A stretch of DNA of 64,000 nt. It comes from Bacteroides sp. GM023. GTDB lineage: Bacteria > Bacteroidota > Bacteroidia > Bacteroidales > Bacteroidaceae. Location: NCBI RefSeq assembly GCF_014750685.1, contig NZ_JAAXGE010000008.1, positions 62,001 to 126,000 of the forward strand, read 5' to 3'. The position numbers and the translations under genes were made by a program. Within the stretch, counting starts at the first letter, position 1; every line of letters starts with the position of its first letter. Of the stretch, positions 1-7,928 are shown piece after piece. The notes under the pieces are model-generated. The model saw only the letters and a program-made list of their open reading frames with translations. It made no database searches and was not told the DNA's origin.

Positions 1-411
1 CAGGATGAGTCAGACCGTGATTTTATCCTGGGTATTCAGCATAAGTTATTCTCCATCGGTTCGCATCTCGCCACCGACCAGGAAAAAACGCAACTGAAAC
101 CAGCCAGCATTATTACTTCGGAAGACGTGGAAAATATCGAGCAGGAGATTGACAAATTGGACGAACAACTGCCTGAACTTTGCGCATTTATTATTCCCGG
201 AGGAAGTCGGGGGGCATCTGTCTGCCATATCTGCCGAACGATTTGCCGGAGGGCCGAAAGACGTATTCTGACTTTATCTGAAACTTGTACAATTTCACCT
301 AAAGTTCTGGCTTTTGTCAACAGATTATCAGATTATTTGTTTGTTTTATCTCGAAAAATTAATTTTGATGAACAAAACAACGAAATATTTTGGGATAATA
401 GTTGGAAATGA
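1..411 (+). CDS. Cob(I)yrinic acid a,c-diamide adenosyltransferase, PduO type (3' part)
   Basis: The reading frame is open from base 1 and ends at TGA 409-411, so the N-terminus lies outside the window. PduO-type enzymes move the adenosyl group of ATP to cob(I)alamin, making adenosylcobalamin in the cytoplasm. The visible part has the family's C-terminal signature: a stretch reading IPGGSRGASVCHICRTICRR followed by AERR, the arginine-rich helix that binds ATP in this family. The C-terminal tail, rich in Asp, Asn and Phe, is also typical. The promoter of the next gene overlaps its last codons. The family call is firm; only about the last 136 residues can be seen. Confidence 0.88.
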   Translation, partial: QDESDRDFILGIQHKLFSIGSHLATDQEKTQLKPASIITSEDVENIEQEIDKLDEQLPELCAFIIPGGSRGASVCHICRTICRRAERRILTLSETCTISPKVLAFVNRLSDYLFVLSRKINFDEQNNEIFWDNSWK

Positions 412-431
412 TAGATTTTATTATACTTTTG
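401..431 (+). promoter_or_regulatory. Bacteroides-type promoter for the DUF2795 gene
   Basis: GTTG at 401-404, a 19-nt spacer and TACTTTTG at 424-431 match the Bacteroides sigma-ABfr form TTTG-N19-TAnnTTTG. It overlaps the end of the upstream adenosyltransferase gene and lies about 55 nt before the next start codon. Confidence 0.7.
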
Positions 432-485
432 CCGAAAAAATAGAAAGCAAGACAAATTTAGTATTCACTTTAAATACTTAAAATT

Positions 486-707
486 ATGTATTGGACATTG
501 GAACTAGCATCAAAACTTGAAGATGCTCCCTGGCCGGCAACCAAGGACGAATTGATTGATTATGCCATGCGTTCGGGTGCTCCTCTTGAAGTTATTGAAA
601 ATCTCCAGGAGATGGAAGATGAAGGCGAAATCTATGAAAGTATCGAAGATATTTGGCCGGATTACCCAAGTAAGGAAGATTTTTTCTTTAACGAGGAAGA
701 GTATTGA
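486..707 (+). CDS. DUF2795 family small acidic protein
   Basis: A 73-residue acidic protein starting MYWTLELASKLEDAPWPATK. The opening motif (Trp-Thr-Leu-Glu-Leu, then a Leu-Glu-Asp-Ala-Pro-Trp-Pro-Ala-Thr-Lys-Asp-Glu-Leu segment) matches the DUF2795 family, which is common as a single gene in Bacteroidetes and has no established role. There is no signal peptide or membrane segment, so it is probably cytoplasmic. It has its own promoter (401-431) and a strong terminator (731-771), so it looks monocistronic. Function is unknown. Confidence 0.85.
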   Translation: MYWTLELASKLEDAPWPATKDELIDYAMRSGAPLEVIENLQEMEDEGEIYESIEDIWPDYPSKEDFFFNEEEY

Positions 708-730
708 CGTAAACTGAGAACTGAACATAT

Positions 731-771
731 AAAAATACCCGATAGCTGTACAAAGGCTATCGGGTATTTTT
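731..771. terminator. Bidirectional intrinsic terminator
   Basis: CCCGATAGC and GCTATCGGG form a perfect 9-bp stem around a 9-nt loop. A-rich DNA lies on the left and a T-run on the right. It sits between a rightward gene (ends 707) and a leftward gene (ends 788), so it can serve both strands. Confidence 0.9.
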
Positions 772-787
772 AATGTTCTATTATATC

Positions 788-1975
788 TTAGAATACAGGC
801 ATTTGCCAGATGAAACCTACAGAAACACGGTTGGTATTGTAGTTCTCCTGTCCCAGCACTTTGGCACGGGAAGTGAAGTCATACGAACGTCCTACGTAGG
901 TGACAAAGAAGTGCAGGTTGGTCTCCATCGGATAAAATTCGACACCTGCGAGATAACCCCAGGAAGTACGGTAGTTTCCTTTTTCAACTCCTTCGGAAGC
1001 TTTGGTCACTGAAGCCGTCTCATACATACCTTTTACGAACGCATTCCATTTCGGTAGAAAACGATAATTGCATTTAGCTACCACAGAAAGATAACCGGTA
1101 TCAAAAGCGTTGTGTCCGCCCGGACGACCGACAATACTGGTAATGATACCTTTGCGGTCAATGTCCTCTTTCGAATACATGAAATCCACAAAAGCATTCC
1201 ATTTACCCAGGTTCAGTTCGTTTCCTAAAGCGTAATAATACATATTGTGACTCTTGGCTTCGTTCATGACGGAAGCCGACCAACGGGTTTTGAATACATT
1301 GTTGAAATTACCGTTCCAGTTCAGTGTATAAACCAATGGCATTTTACCGGATTTCAGGTCGGGGATATTTCCTTCGGCATCTTCCGTGATTCCGTAGGTG
1401 CTGTCGAAAGAACCGTTGCGGCTGTTCAGGACTTGCAGGTTGAGCTGCTGGTCGGGAGTGACATTATAGCCTACATTCAATCCTGTCATAAAGTTACTCA
1501 TGTAATCAATCATGTCGCAATATTGGTAGACATCAATCGGGTTGAGGTCGAACTCGAAACCACCATAAGCAGCACATTGCTTTCCGGCGAAAAGATTGAA
1601 CTGGTCGTTCAACTTGATGCCGATACCTGCGTAGTCGATGGAAGTCGGGAGATTGTCAATCATGCCGTTTGCATCGTTCGAACGGTTGAGGCGTTGGCGA
1701 TAGCGGTAAGACAACCAGTTGTTGATATTTCCTTTCGCCTCGATACGAAGTTGGTGCATATTGAAGTCACCTTCCTGGAATCCATCCCGGAAATGCGCGT
1801 CGAAACTGCCTTGCATATTCAGGTAAAGATTGAACTTATCCGTTTTCTTTTTTACGTCTGTCAGTTCTTCAAATAAGGGAGTGTTGGGTGAGAATTTATC
1901 TTTCTTCTCTGTTTTTTGTGCATATACTCCCTGTATACTGCCCGCCAAGAGCAGCATAAGGATTAATTTTTTCAT
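788..1975 (-). CDS. OprO/OprP-like outer-membrane porin
   Basis: A 395-residue protein with a signal peptide (MKKLILMLLLAGSIQGVYA, then Gln). The mature part alternates polar and aromatic residues and is rich in Tyr, Asn and Gly, as expected of a 16-stranded beta-barrel. It ends in Phe (WQMPVF), the usual C-terminal signal for barrel insertion. Motifs such as LRIEAKGNINNWLSYRYRQR fit the phosphate-selective porin O/P family. It is the last gene of the leftward dcuB-ansB-porin operon, only 15 nt after ansB. By context it probably passes asparagine, aspartate or C4-dicarboxylates rather than phosphate. That substrate is inferred, not shown. Confidence 0.82.
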   Translation of the reverse strand: MKKLILMLLLAGSIQGVYAQKTEKKDKFSPNTPLFEELTDVKKKTDKFNLYLNMQGSFDAHFRDGFQEGDFNMHQLRIEAKGNINNWLSYRYRQRLNRSNDANGMIDNLPTSIDYAGIGIKLNDQFNLFAGKQCAAYGGFEFDLNPIDVYQYCDMIDYMSNFMTGLNVGYNVTPDQQLNLQVLNSRNGSFDSTYGITEDAEGNIPDLKSGKMPLVYTLNWNGNFNNVFKTRWSASVMNEAKSHNMYYYALGNELNLGKWNAFVDFMYSKEDIDRKGIITSIVGRPGGHNAFDTGYLSVVAKCNYRFLPKWNAFVKGMYETASVTKASEGVEKGNYRTSWGYLAGVEFYPMETNLHFFVTYVGRSYDFTSRAKVLGQENYNTNRVSVGFIWQMPVF

Positions 1976-1990
1976 AAGTCGGTCAGGTTT

Positions 1991-3049
1991 TTAGTATTCG
2001 TTAAAGTATTGCTGAATTTGTCTCCAGTCTGTGGTTTTAGTCAATGCGAGCATTAGCAAAACGCGTGACTTTTGCGGATTCAATTCCTGTGAAGCTACGA
2101 ACTGGTACTTGGCGTCATCTACTTCTGCGTCAAGGGTAGTCGGTCCGGTAGGTACACGGGAAGAACGGACAACGAGGATTCCCTTTCTGCGGGCATCTAT
2201 CAATGACGGGAAGATGTTCTTGTGGATATTTCCGTTGCCTACTCCGGCGTGGATGATTCCTTTGTATCCGTTGTTGAGCAGGGGATTCATCATGTCTGCT
2301 TCAATGTTGGAGTAGCTGTATACGATACCGACTTTAGGCAGTGAAGTGAGGTGAGTAACATCGAATACGGATTGAGTAGTATGTTTTTTGAGCGTTACCT
2401 GGTTGTAGAATACCTTTCCGTTCAGTACATAACCCAGTGCGCCGGAGTTGGGAGCCTGGAAAGTCTGTACGCTTACGGTGTTCATCTTCACCGTGCTTTC
2501 TGCTCCGAGGATAAGTCCGTTCATCGCAACCAGTACGCCTTTGTCTTTGGATTCTTTGGCGGCAGCGGTAACTACACCATTATAGAGGTTCAACGGGCCG
2601 TCGGCACTTAGTGCGGTGGAAGGACGCATGGCGCCTACCAATACTACCGGTTTGTCGCTCTTGACGGTCAGGTTCAGGAAGTAAGCGGTTTCTTCCATTG
2701 TATCCGTTCCGTGAGTGATGACGATACCGTCAATATCCGGGCGTTTCAATAGTTCATTGATTTTCTTGGCGAGTGTCAGCCAGACTTCATCGTTCATGTC
2801 CTGCGAGCCGATTCTTACAATCTGTTCGCCTGTCACGTTGGCGATGTCCTTAATTTCGGGAACAGCATCGAGCAATGCGCCGATGGCTACTTGTCCTGCT
2901 GTGTAACTGGTTCCGGTGGCAGAGCTTCCCGTACCGGCAATGGTTCCTCCGGTGGCAAGAATATGAATATTCGGTTTTGCGGCAAATGCCATTGTTACGG
3001 TAAGTAGTAGTGCTGATACTACCAGACCAAATCTCTTGAATTGTTTCAT
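1991..3049 (-). CDS. ansB: Periplasmic type II L-asparaginase
   Basis: A 352-residue precursor with a signal peptide of about 24 residues (MKQFKRFGLVVSALLLTVTM then AFAA). The first active-site motif is ILATGGTIAGTG, with the nucleophile Thr at residue 36. The second is VITHGTDTMEET, with the catalytic Thr-Asp pair. It hydrolyses L-asparagine to aspartate and ammonia in the periplasm. The next gene upstream in the operon encodes a Dcu transporter that can import the aspartate, and the divergent aspA deaminates it to fumarate. Length and motifs are normal for the type II family. Confidence 0.96.
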   Translation of the reverse strand: MKQFKRFGLVVSALLLTVTMAFAAKPNIHILATGGTIAGTGSSATGTSYTAGQVAIGALLDAVPEIKDIANVTGEQIVRIGSQDMNDEVWLTLAKKINELLKRPDIDGIVITHGTDTMEETAYFLNLTVKSDKPVVLVGAMRPSTALSADGPLNLYNGVVTAAAKESKDKGVLVAMNGLILGAESTVKMNTVSVQTFQAPNSGALGYVLNGKVFYNQVTLKKHTTQSVFDVTHLTSLPKVGIVYSYSNIEADMMNPLLNNGYKGIIHAGVGNGNIHKNIFPSLIDARRKGILVVRSSRVPTGPTTLDAEVDDAKYQFVASQELNPQKSRVLLMLALTKTTDWRQIQQYFNEY

Positions 3050-3080
3050 AACTGAATGAAGTTTAGGTTAATAATATATA

Positions 3081-4391
3081 TTAGAATATTTGTATAAAAA
3101 GCAGTCCCAACCCGATTGCGACGGCTGTCGATACCAGTCCGGGCATCATGAACGAATGATTCAACACATATCTGCCAATTTTTGTTGTCCCTGTGCGGTC
3201 AAAATTGATGGCGGCTACCACGGTTGGGTAGTTCGGAATAAAGAAATATCCGTTTACGGCAGGGAACAGGGCAATCAGCATATAAGGGGAGATGCCCAGC
3301 GCAATACCCAGTGGTACGAGTGCCCGCACGGTGGCTGCCTGGCTATATAGCAGGATAGACATCACGAATAACGCGATTCCGAAAAGCCACGGCATTTGGC
3401 GTACGATACCCTCAATGGAGAAAGTAAGTTGCGCCATATTTCCCTGAAGGAAAGTATCACCCATCCAGGCAATACCGAAGATGGCGATAACCGCTTGCAT
3501 CCCGGCAGGGAATACAGAACCTTGCGTTGCTTTGATTCCGTCTGTCTTGGTGACTAACAAGATTATGGCCGCGGCTGATAACATGACAATCTCGATGATG
3601 GACGACATGCCCAATGTAACGATTTCGCCGTCGATAAGGAAGGACGGGCGCATCCCCTCGAAAGAGCCGAAGAGTACGATAAAGACAGTCGCCAATATAA
3701 AGATAATGACGGAAAGCATGGCCGAACGTTTGTTCTTGACATCCTTGATTTCTATTTTCTTATTATTGAAAAGCCCTTCTTTCAATCGTTTCTGATATTC
3801 AGGGTCGTCTACGAGGTCTTTGCCGACTTTCATGGAGAATAAGGCGCCTACCAATACACCGACGATAGTAGCAGGAATCGTAATTTTAAGAATATCGAAG
3901 AGGGTAATATCAAATCCTGCCAGCAACCCGAGTAAGGCGACAGTAGCCGCGGAGATTGGGCTGGCCGTGATGGCTTGCTGGGAAGCGATGACCGCAATGC
4001 CGAGCGGGCGTTCCGGGCGTATTTTTGTTTCGGTGGCTACTTCTGCAATAACGGGTAATACAGAATAGGCCACGTGTCCCGTTCCGGCCACGAAAGTAAA
4101 CAGGTAAGTCACTAACGGACTTAACAGTGTGACATGTGACGGATTTTTGCGTAGCAAGTGTTCTGCCAGCTTTACCATGTAGTCGAGCCCTCCGGCGGCT
4201 TGCATACAAGCGGCTGCCGAGATAACGGCAGCAATCATCAGCATGACGTCGATAGGTGGGGCGGTGGGCTGTAAACCAAAAACGAACGTGAGTATCGCCA
4301 ATCCAACTCCTCCCATAACGCCAAGACCGATGCCTCCCAGGCGTGCGCCAATAATAATGGCAGTCAGAACAAATGCTAATTGTAATATCAT
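3081..4391 (-). CDS. dcuB: Anaerobic C4-dicarboxylate antiporter, DcuA/DcuB family
   Basis: A 436-residue, very hydrophobic inner-membrane protein with about 10-12 predicted helices and one long charged loop near residues 200-220. Sequence such as VTYLFTFVAGTGHVAYSVLP and VIASQQAITASPISAATVAL is typical of the Dcu family. These carriers exchange fumarate, aspartate or malate for succinate under anaerobic conditions. It is the first gene of the leftward operon with ansB (31 nt downstream) and the porin, and faces aspA across a 181-nt divergent region. I infer an aspartate/succinate exchange role. DcuA and DcuB cannot be told apart from sequence alone here. Confidence 0.93.
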   Translation of the reverse strand: MILQLAFVLTAIIIGARLGGIGLGVMGGVGLAILTFVFGLQPTAPPIDVMLMIAAVISAAACMQAAGGLDYMVKLAEHLLRKNPSHVTLLSPLVTYLFTFVAGTGHVAYSVLPVIAEVATETKIRPERPLGIAVIASQQAITASPISAATVALLGLLAGFDITLFDILKITIPATIVGVLVGALFSMKVGKDLVDDPEYQKRLKEGLFNNKKIEIKDVKNKRSAMLSVIIFILATVFIVLFGSFEGMRPSFLIDGEIVTLGMSSIIEIVMLSAAAIILLVTKTDGIKATQGSVFPAGMQAVIAIFGIAWMGDTFLQGNMAQLTFSIEGIVRQMPWLFGIALFVMSILLYSQAATVRALVPLGIALGISPYMLIALFPAVNGYFFIPNYPTVVAAINFDRTGTTKIGRYVLNHSFMMPGLVSTAVAIGLGLLFIQIF

Positions 4392-4419
4392 AGGTTGTTA
4401 CTTTTTTTAAGTTCAAACA

Positions 4420-4427
4420 CAAAGATA
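4420..4427 (-). promoter_or_regulatory. Promoter -7 box for the dcuB-ansB-porin operon
   Basis: Read on the minus strand this is TATCTTTG, an exact TAnnTTTG match, about 29 nt before the dcuB start. No clear -33 TTTG is seen at the usual spacing, so an activator may be needed. Confidence 0.6.
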
Positions 4428-4572
4428 GATGTTTCTGGTCTTTGTATTTTCTTTTTCTTCTATTAACAACAAAAAACTTATTGAATAGTTTTTGCATATT
4501 TATAAAAACAATAAGCTTCCTGGTTGGTTATATAAGTACTAACTAAAATGTTATTGTTATAAAACAACCGAT

Positions 4573-6006
4573 ATGGAACAGAATTTATCGAAAAAAACTC
4601 GTACAGAGAGCGACTTGATAGGAAGTCGTGAAGTGCCGGACAGCGCATTGTATGGAGTACAAACACTCCGTGGTATTGAAAACTTTCGCATCAGCAAGTT
4701 TCATTTGAATGAGTATCCTTTATTTATTCAAGCATTGGCTATCACGAAAATGGGGGCTACCGTTGCCAATCGTGAACTGGATTTATTGACTGAAGAGCAG
4801 GCAGAGGCTATTCTGAAGGCTTGTAAGGAAATCCTCGAAGGGAAACATCACGAACAATTCCCGGTCGACATGATTCAAGGCGGAGCCGGAACCACGACGA
4901 ATATGAATGCCAACGAAGTGATAGCCAACCGTGCGTTGGAATTGATGGGACATCAGCGTGGCGAATACCAGTATTGTTCTCCCAACGACCATGTGAACCG
5001 TTCGCAGTCTACTAATGACACGTATCCTACCGCTATTCACATTGGCTTATATTACACCCACCTGAAACTGGTGAAACACTTTGAGGAACTGATAGCGTCT
5101 TTCCGTAAGAAAGGAAAAGAGTTTGCACATGTGATTAAGATGGGACGCACCCAGTTGGAAGATGCCGTACCGATGACTCTCGGACAAACGTTCAATGGAT
5201 TTGCCAGTATTTTGGAACATGAGGTGAAGAATCTCGATTTTGCCGCACAGGATTTTCTGACGGTCAATATGGGAGCAACTGCTATTGGAACCGGTATCAC
5301 CGCCGAACCGGGATATGCCGAGAAGTGTATTGCCGCTTTGCGCAAAATCACCGGACTGGATATAAAACTGGCGGACGACTTGGTAGGAGCTACTTCGGAT
5401 ACTTCCTGCATGGTGGGGTATTCAGCTGCCATGAGACGTGTGGCTGTCAAGATGAACAAGATATGTAATGATTTGCGGCTGTTGGCTTCCGGTCCTCGCT
5501 GCGGGTTGGGAGAGATTAATTTGCCGGGCATGCAACCAGGTTCTTCGATTATGCCCGGAAAAGTTAATCCGGTGATTCCCGAAGTGATGAATCAGATAGC
5601 TTATAAGGTAATAGGAAATGACCTCTGCGTGACGATGAGTGGTGAAGCTGCTCAAATGGAACTGAATGCCATGGAGCCGGTGATGGCACAGTGTTGTTTC
5701 GAATCTGCCGACTTGTTTATGAATGGTTTTGATACTTTGCGCACTTTATGTGTGGACGGTATCACGGCAAATGAAGAAAAGTGCCGTCGGGATGTACATG
5801 ACAGCATCGGAGTAGTGACAGCTTTGAATCCGGTAATCGGATATAAGAATTCTACGAAGATTGCCAAAGAAGCATTGGAGACAGGAAAGGGAGTTTATGA
5901 ACTTGTGTTAGAACATAATATTCTTTCCAAAGAAGATTTGGATACCATTCTGAAACCGGAGAATATGATAAAGCCGGTGAAGTTGGATATTCATCCGAAT
6001 AATTGA
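4573..6006 (+). CDS. aspA: Aspartate ammonia-lyase
   Basis: A 477-residue cytoplasmic enzyme of the aspartase/fumarase superfamily that reversibly converts L-aspartate to fumarate and ammonia. The superfamily signature GSSIMPGKVNPVIPEVMNQ is present, with the catalytic-loop serines at residues 324-325. The N-terminal ESDLIGSREVPDSALYGVQT and GAGTTTNMNANEVIANRA segments are aspartase-like. The length fits the family (E. coli AspA is 478). It is transcribed away from the dcuB-ansB-porin operon, so the four genes make a compact asparagine/aspartate catabolic locus whose fumarate can feed fumarate reductase. A terminator follows at 6042-6080. Confidence 0.97.
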   Translation: MEQNLSKKTRTESDLIGSREVPDSALYGVQTLRGIENFRISKFHLNEYPLFIQALAITKMGATVANRELDLLTEEQAEAILKACKEILEGKHHEQFPVDMIQGGAGTTTNMNANEVIANRALELMGHQRGEYQYCSPNDHVNRSQSTNDTYPTAIHIGLYYTHLKLVKHFEELIASFRKKGKEFAHVIKMGRTQLEDAVPMTLGQTFNGFASILEHEVKNLDFAAQDFLTVNMGATAIGTGITAEPGYAEKCIAALRKITGLDIKLADDLVGATSDTSCMVGYSAAMRRVAVKMNKICNDLRLLASGPRCGLGEINLPGMQPGSSIMPGKVNPVIPEVMNQIAYKVIGNDLCVTMSGEAAQMELNAMEPVMAQCCFESADLFMNGFDTLRTLCVDGITANEEKCRRDVHDSIGVVTALNPVIGYKNSTKIAKEALETGKGVYELVLEHNILSKEDLDTILKPENMIKPVKLDIHPNN

Positions 6007-6041
6007 TGCATATGTAGTAAGTGGGAATAGGATCAATAACG

Positions 6042-6080
6042 AAATCGCCGGAGTGGATAAATATCTGCTCCGGCGATTTT
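6042..6080 (+). terminator. Intrinsic terminator after aspA
   Basis: AAATCGCCGGAG and CTCCGGCGATTT pair as a 12-bp stem around a loop of about 14 nt, and the 3' arm ends in a T-run. Confidence 0.88.
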
Positions 6081-6138
6081 AATTATTATATCTTTTGTTT
6101 CGTGTGGGAATAATTGCTAACTTATCCGGCAAAATAGT

Positions 6139-6171
6139 TATTGTTCGTTGCCCCGAAAGAAGCGACCTTTG
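6139..6171 (+). promoter_or_regulatory. Probable promoter of the RclA-like gene
   Basis: TTG at 6141-6143 and GACCTTTG at 6164-6171 are 20 nt apart. The -7 box has one mismatch to TAnnTTTG. The start codon is about 58 nt further on. Confidence 0.45.
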
Positions 6172-6229
6172 CAGTATAAAATAAAACAAACTGAATAAGC
6201 TGATTTTAAACTTTTAAAAAGATAGGAAT

Positions 6230-7600
6230 ATGAATGCATTTGATGTGATAATCATTGGTTTTGGCAAAGGCGGAAAGACCCTTGCGGCAGAGTTTGCAAA
6301 GCGTGGAAAGAAAGTGGCTATTATTGAACGCTCTGACAGGATGTATGGTGGTACCTGTATTAATATTGGATGTATCCCGACAAAGACGCTGGTGCATCAG
6401 GCAAAAATAGCTTCGGGCATGACGAAATCCACTTTTGAGGAAAAGAGCAAATTTTACCGTGATGCCATTGCTGTGAAAGAAACAGTGACGGGTGCATTAC
6501 GAAATAAGAATTATCATAACTTGGCGGATAATCCCAATGTGACTGTTTATACGGGTGTAGGTTCTTTTGTTTCCGCTGATACAGTCGCTGTCCGTACGGC
6601 TACAGAAGAAATCCTGTTGACATCCAATCAGATTATTATCAATACAGGAGCCGAAACGATTATTCCTTCTATTGATGGAGTTGAGGGTAATCCTTTTGTT
6701 TATACGAGTACTTCTATTATGGAGTTGACCACTCTTCCGCGGCATCTTGTCATTGTCGGTGGTGGGTATATTGGTTTGGAGTTTGCGTCCATGTATGCTT
6801 CTTTCGGTTCGCAGGTGACGGTGCTCGAAAGTTATCCTGAGCTGATTGCCCGTGAAGACCGTGATATTGCGGCAAGCGTAAAAGAGACATTGGAGAAAAA
6901 AGGAATTGCTTTTCGGATGAACGCAAAGGTGCAATCTGTGAAACACGATGCAGGAAAGGCGATTGTTGTTTATGGTGATTCCCAAACAAATGAAGTTATT
7001 GAACTGGAAGCCGATGCTGTACTTTTAGCAACAGGACGCAGGCCGAATACGAAAGATTTGAATTTGGAAGCCGCAGGAGTCGAGGTGGATGCTCGCGGAG
7101 CTATCATCGTAGATGAATATCTGAACACCACTCATCCGAATATTCGTGCGGTAGGTGATGTGAAAGGCGGTTTGCAGTTTACTTATATTTCGTTGGATGA
7201 CTACCGGATTATCCGTGAAGATTTGTTCGGGAATAAGGAACGAAAGACGGCTGACCGTAATCCGGTGAGTTATTCCGTTTTTATAGATCCGCCATTGGCG
7301 CGTATTGGAATCAATGAAGATGAGGCGCACAAACAGAACTTGGATGTTGTCATAAAGAAACTGCCTGTTATGGCTATACCAAGAGCAAAGACTTTAGGAG
7401 AAACGGATGGTCTGCTGAAAGCTATTATCGACAAGAATACCGGGAAGATATTGGGGTGTACATTGTTTGCTCCTGATTCGAGCGAGGTGATAAATACTGT
7501 GGCTATCGCTATGAAAACCGGACAGGACTATACTTTCCTTCGCGATTTCATCTTTACTCACCCTAGTATGAGCGAAGCATTAAATGATTTGTTTTCATGA
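6230..7600 (+). CDS. rclA: RclA-like FAD-dependent pyridine nucleotide-disulfide oxidoreductase
   Basis: A 456-residue class I flavoprotein disulfide reductase. It has an N-terminal FAD dinucleotide fold (VIIIGFGKGGKTLA), the redox pair Cys43/Cys48 in YGGTCINIGCIPTK, a central NAD(P)H fold (LVIVGGGYIGLEFASMY), the second FAD contact (IRAVGDVKGG) and the C-terminal dimer domain (FTHPSMSEALND). The N-terminus resembles E. coli RclA, a reactive-chlorine resistance protein that reduces Cu(II), more than lipoamide dehydrogenase or MerA. MerA's extra metal-binding domain and C-terminal cysteines are absent. It appears to be a single-gene unit. The family is certain; the RclA function is inferred. 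Confidence 0.85.
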   Translation: MNAFDVIIIGFGKGGKTLAAEFAKRGKKVAIIERSDRMYGGTCINIGCIPTKTLVHQAKIASGMTKSTFEEKSKFYRDAIAVKETVTGALRNKNYHNLADNPNVTVYTGVGSFVSADTVAVRTATEEILLTSNQIIINTGAETIIPSIDGVEGNPFVYTSTSIMELTTLPRHLVIVGGGYIGLEFASMYASFGSQVTVLESYPELIAREDRDIAASVKETLEKKGIAFRMNAKVQSVKHDAGKAIVVYGDSQTNEVIELEADAVLLATGRRPNTKDLNLEAAGVEVDARGAIIVDEYLNTTHPNIRAVGDVKGGLQFTYISLDDYRIIREDLFGNKERKTADRNPVSYSVFIDPPLARIGINEDEAHKQNLDVVIKKLPVMAIPRAKTLGETDGLLKAIIDKNTGKILGCTLFAPDSSEVINTVAIAMKTGQDYTFLRDFIFTHPSMSEALNDLFS

Positions 7601-7662
7601 TGATTAAATAAAAAATGCGGTCATTTATAGCCTTGTTTTAACTCTCTTATAAGATAAGATAC

Positions 7663-7745
7663 GTTCCTCGGTGAGAAACAAGTCGTTTCTCACCGAGGAA
7701 CACTCCGTTTCTTTAAAAGGAACGACCTCTTGGTTTAAAAGGAAA
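7663..7745. repeat. 22-bp phased array of four 17-nt palindromic units
   Basis: Units start at 7663, 7685, 7707 and 7729, exactly 22 bp apart, each 17 nt long with 5-nt spacers. Unit 1 is GTTCCTCGGTGAGAAAC, unit 2 is its perfect reverse complement, unit 3 is GTTTCTTTAAAAGGAAC and unit 4 is a diverged copy (CTTGGTTTAAAAGGAAA). The shared pattern is GTTYCT-N5-AGRAAC, so each unit is itself nearly palindromic and units 1 and 2 also pair with each other. The spacers are AAGTC, ACTCC and GACCT. Confidence 0.8.
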
Positions 7746-7895
7746 AAACGGTCTGCTATGTAGTTGGTATTTAGTGTTTTATGATTTTGACTGCTCAAAA
7801 ATATATAAAATAAAGAATTCGTACATAAGTGCGGTGGATAAGTACTGCTCTCTGAACAAAAAACCGATAAATTGTGTTTATTTAGTCTAAATATA

Positions 7896-7903
7896 TATCT
7901 TTG
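7896..7903 (+). promoter_or_regulatory. Promoter -7 box for the small beta-barrel gene
   Basis: TATCTTTG is an exact TAnnTTTG match. ATTG at 7871-7874 is a possible -33 element with a 21-nt spacer. The start codon lies 25 nt downstream. Confidence 0.6.
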
Positions 7904-7928
7904 TCCCGAATTATAAACACGTAAATTT

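Larger units (their letters stand above)
7601..7928. other. Intergenic region holding a palindrome array and a promoter
   Basis: There is no credible gene in these 328 bases. They hold a 22-bp phased array of palindromic units (7663-7745), then AT-rich DNA, then the promoter box of the beta-barrel gene at 7896-7903. The first two array units form a 17-bp perfect hairpin that may also end transcription from the RclA-like gene. Confidence 0.8.

Noticed and set aside
1247..1876. A 209-residue open frame on the plus strand inside the porin gene.
   Set aside because: It is antisense to a clear porin with signal peptide and C-terminal Phe, and it shows no family features or promoter.
3910..4497. 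A 195-residue minus-strand frame overlapping the Dcu transporter gene in another frame.
   Set aside because: It is rich in Arg, His and Ser with no recognisable domain; the Dcu frame explains this sequence.
4501..4572. AACAATAA and TTATTGTT inverted repeats upstream of aspA as an operator.
   Set aside because: They are low-complexity A/T sequence about 40 bp apart, which could arise by chance, and no exact -7 box lies close by.
7663..7701. The strong hairpin as only an intrinsic terminator.
   Set aside because: No T-run follows, and it belongs to a four-unit phased array; termination may be a secondary effect.
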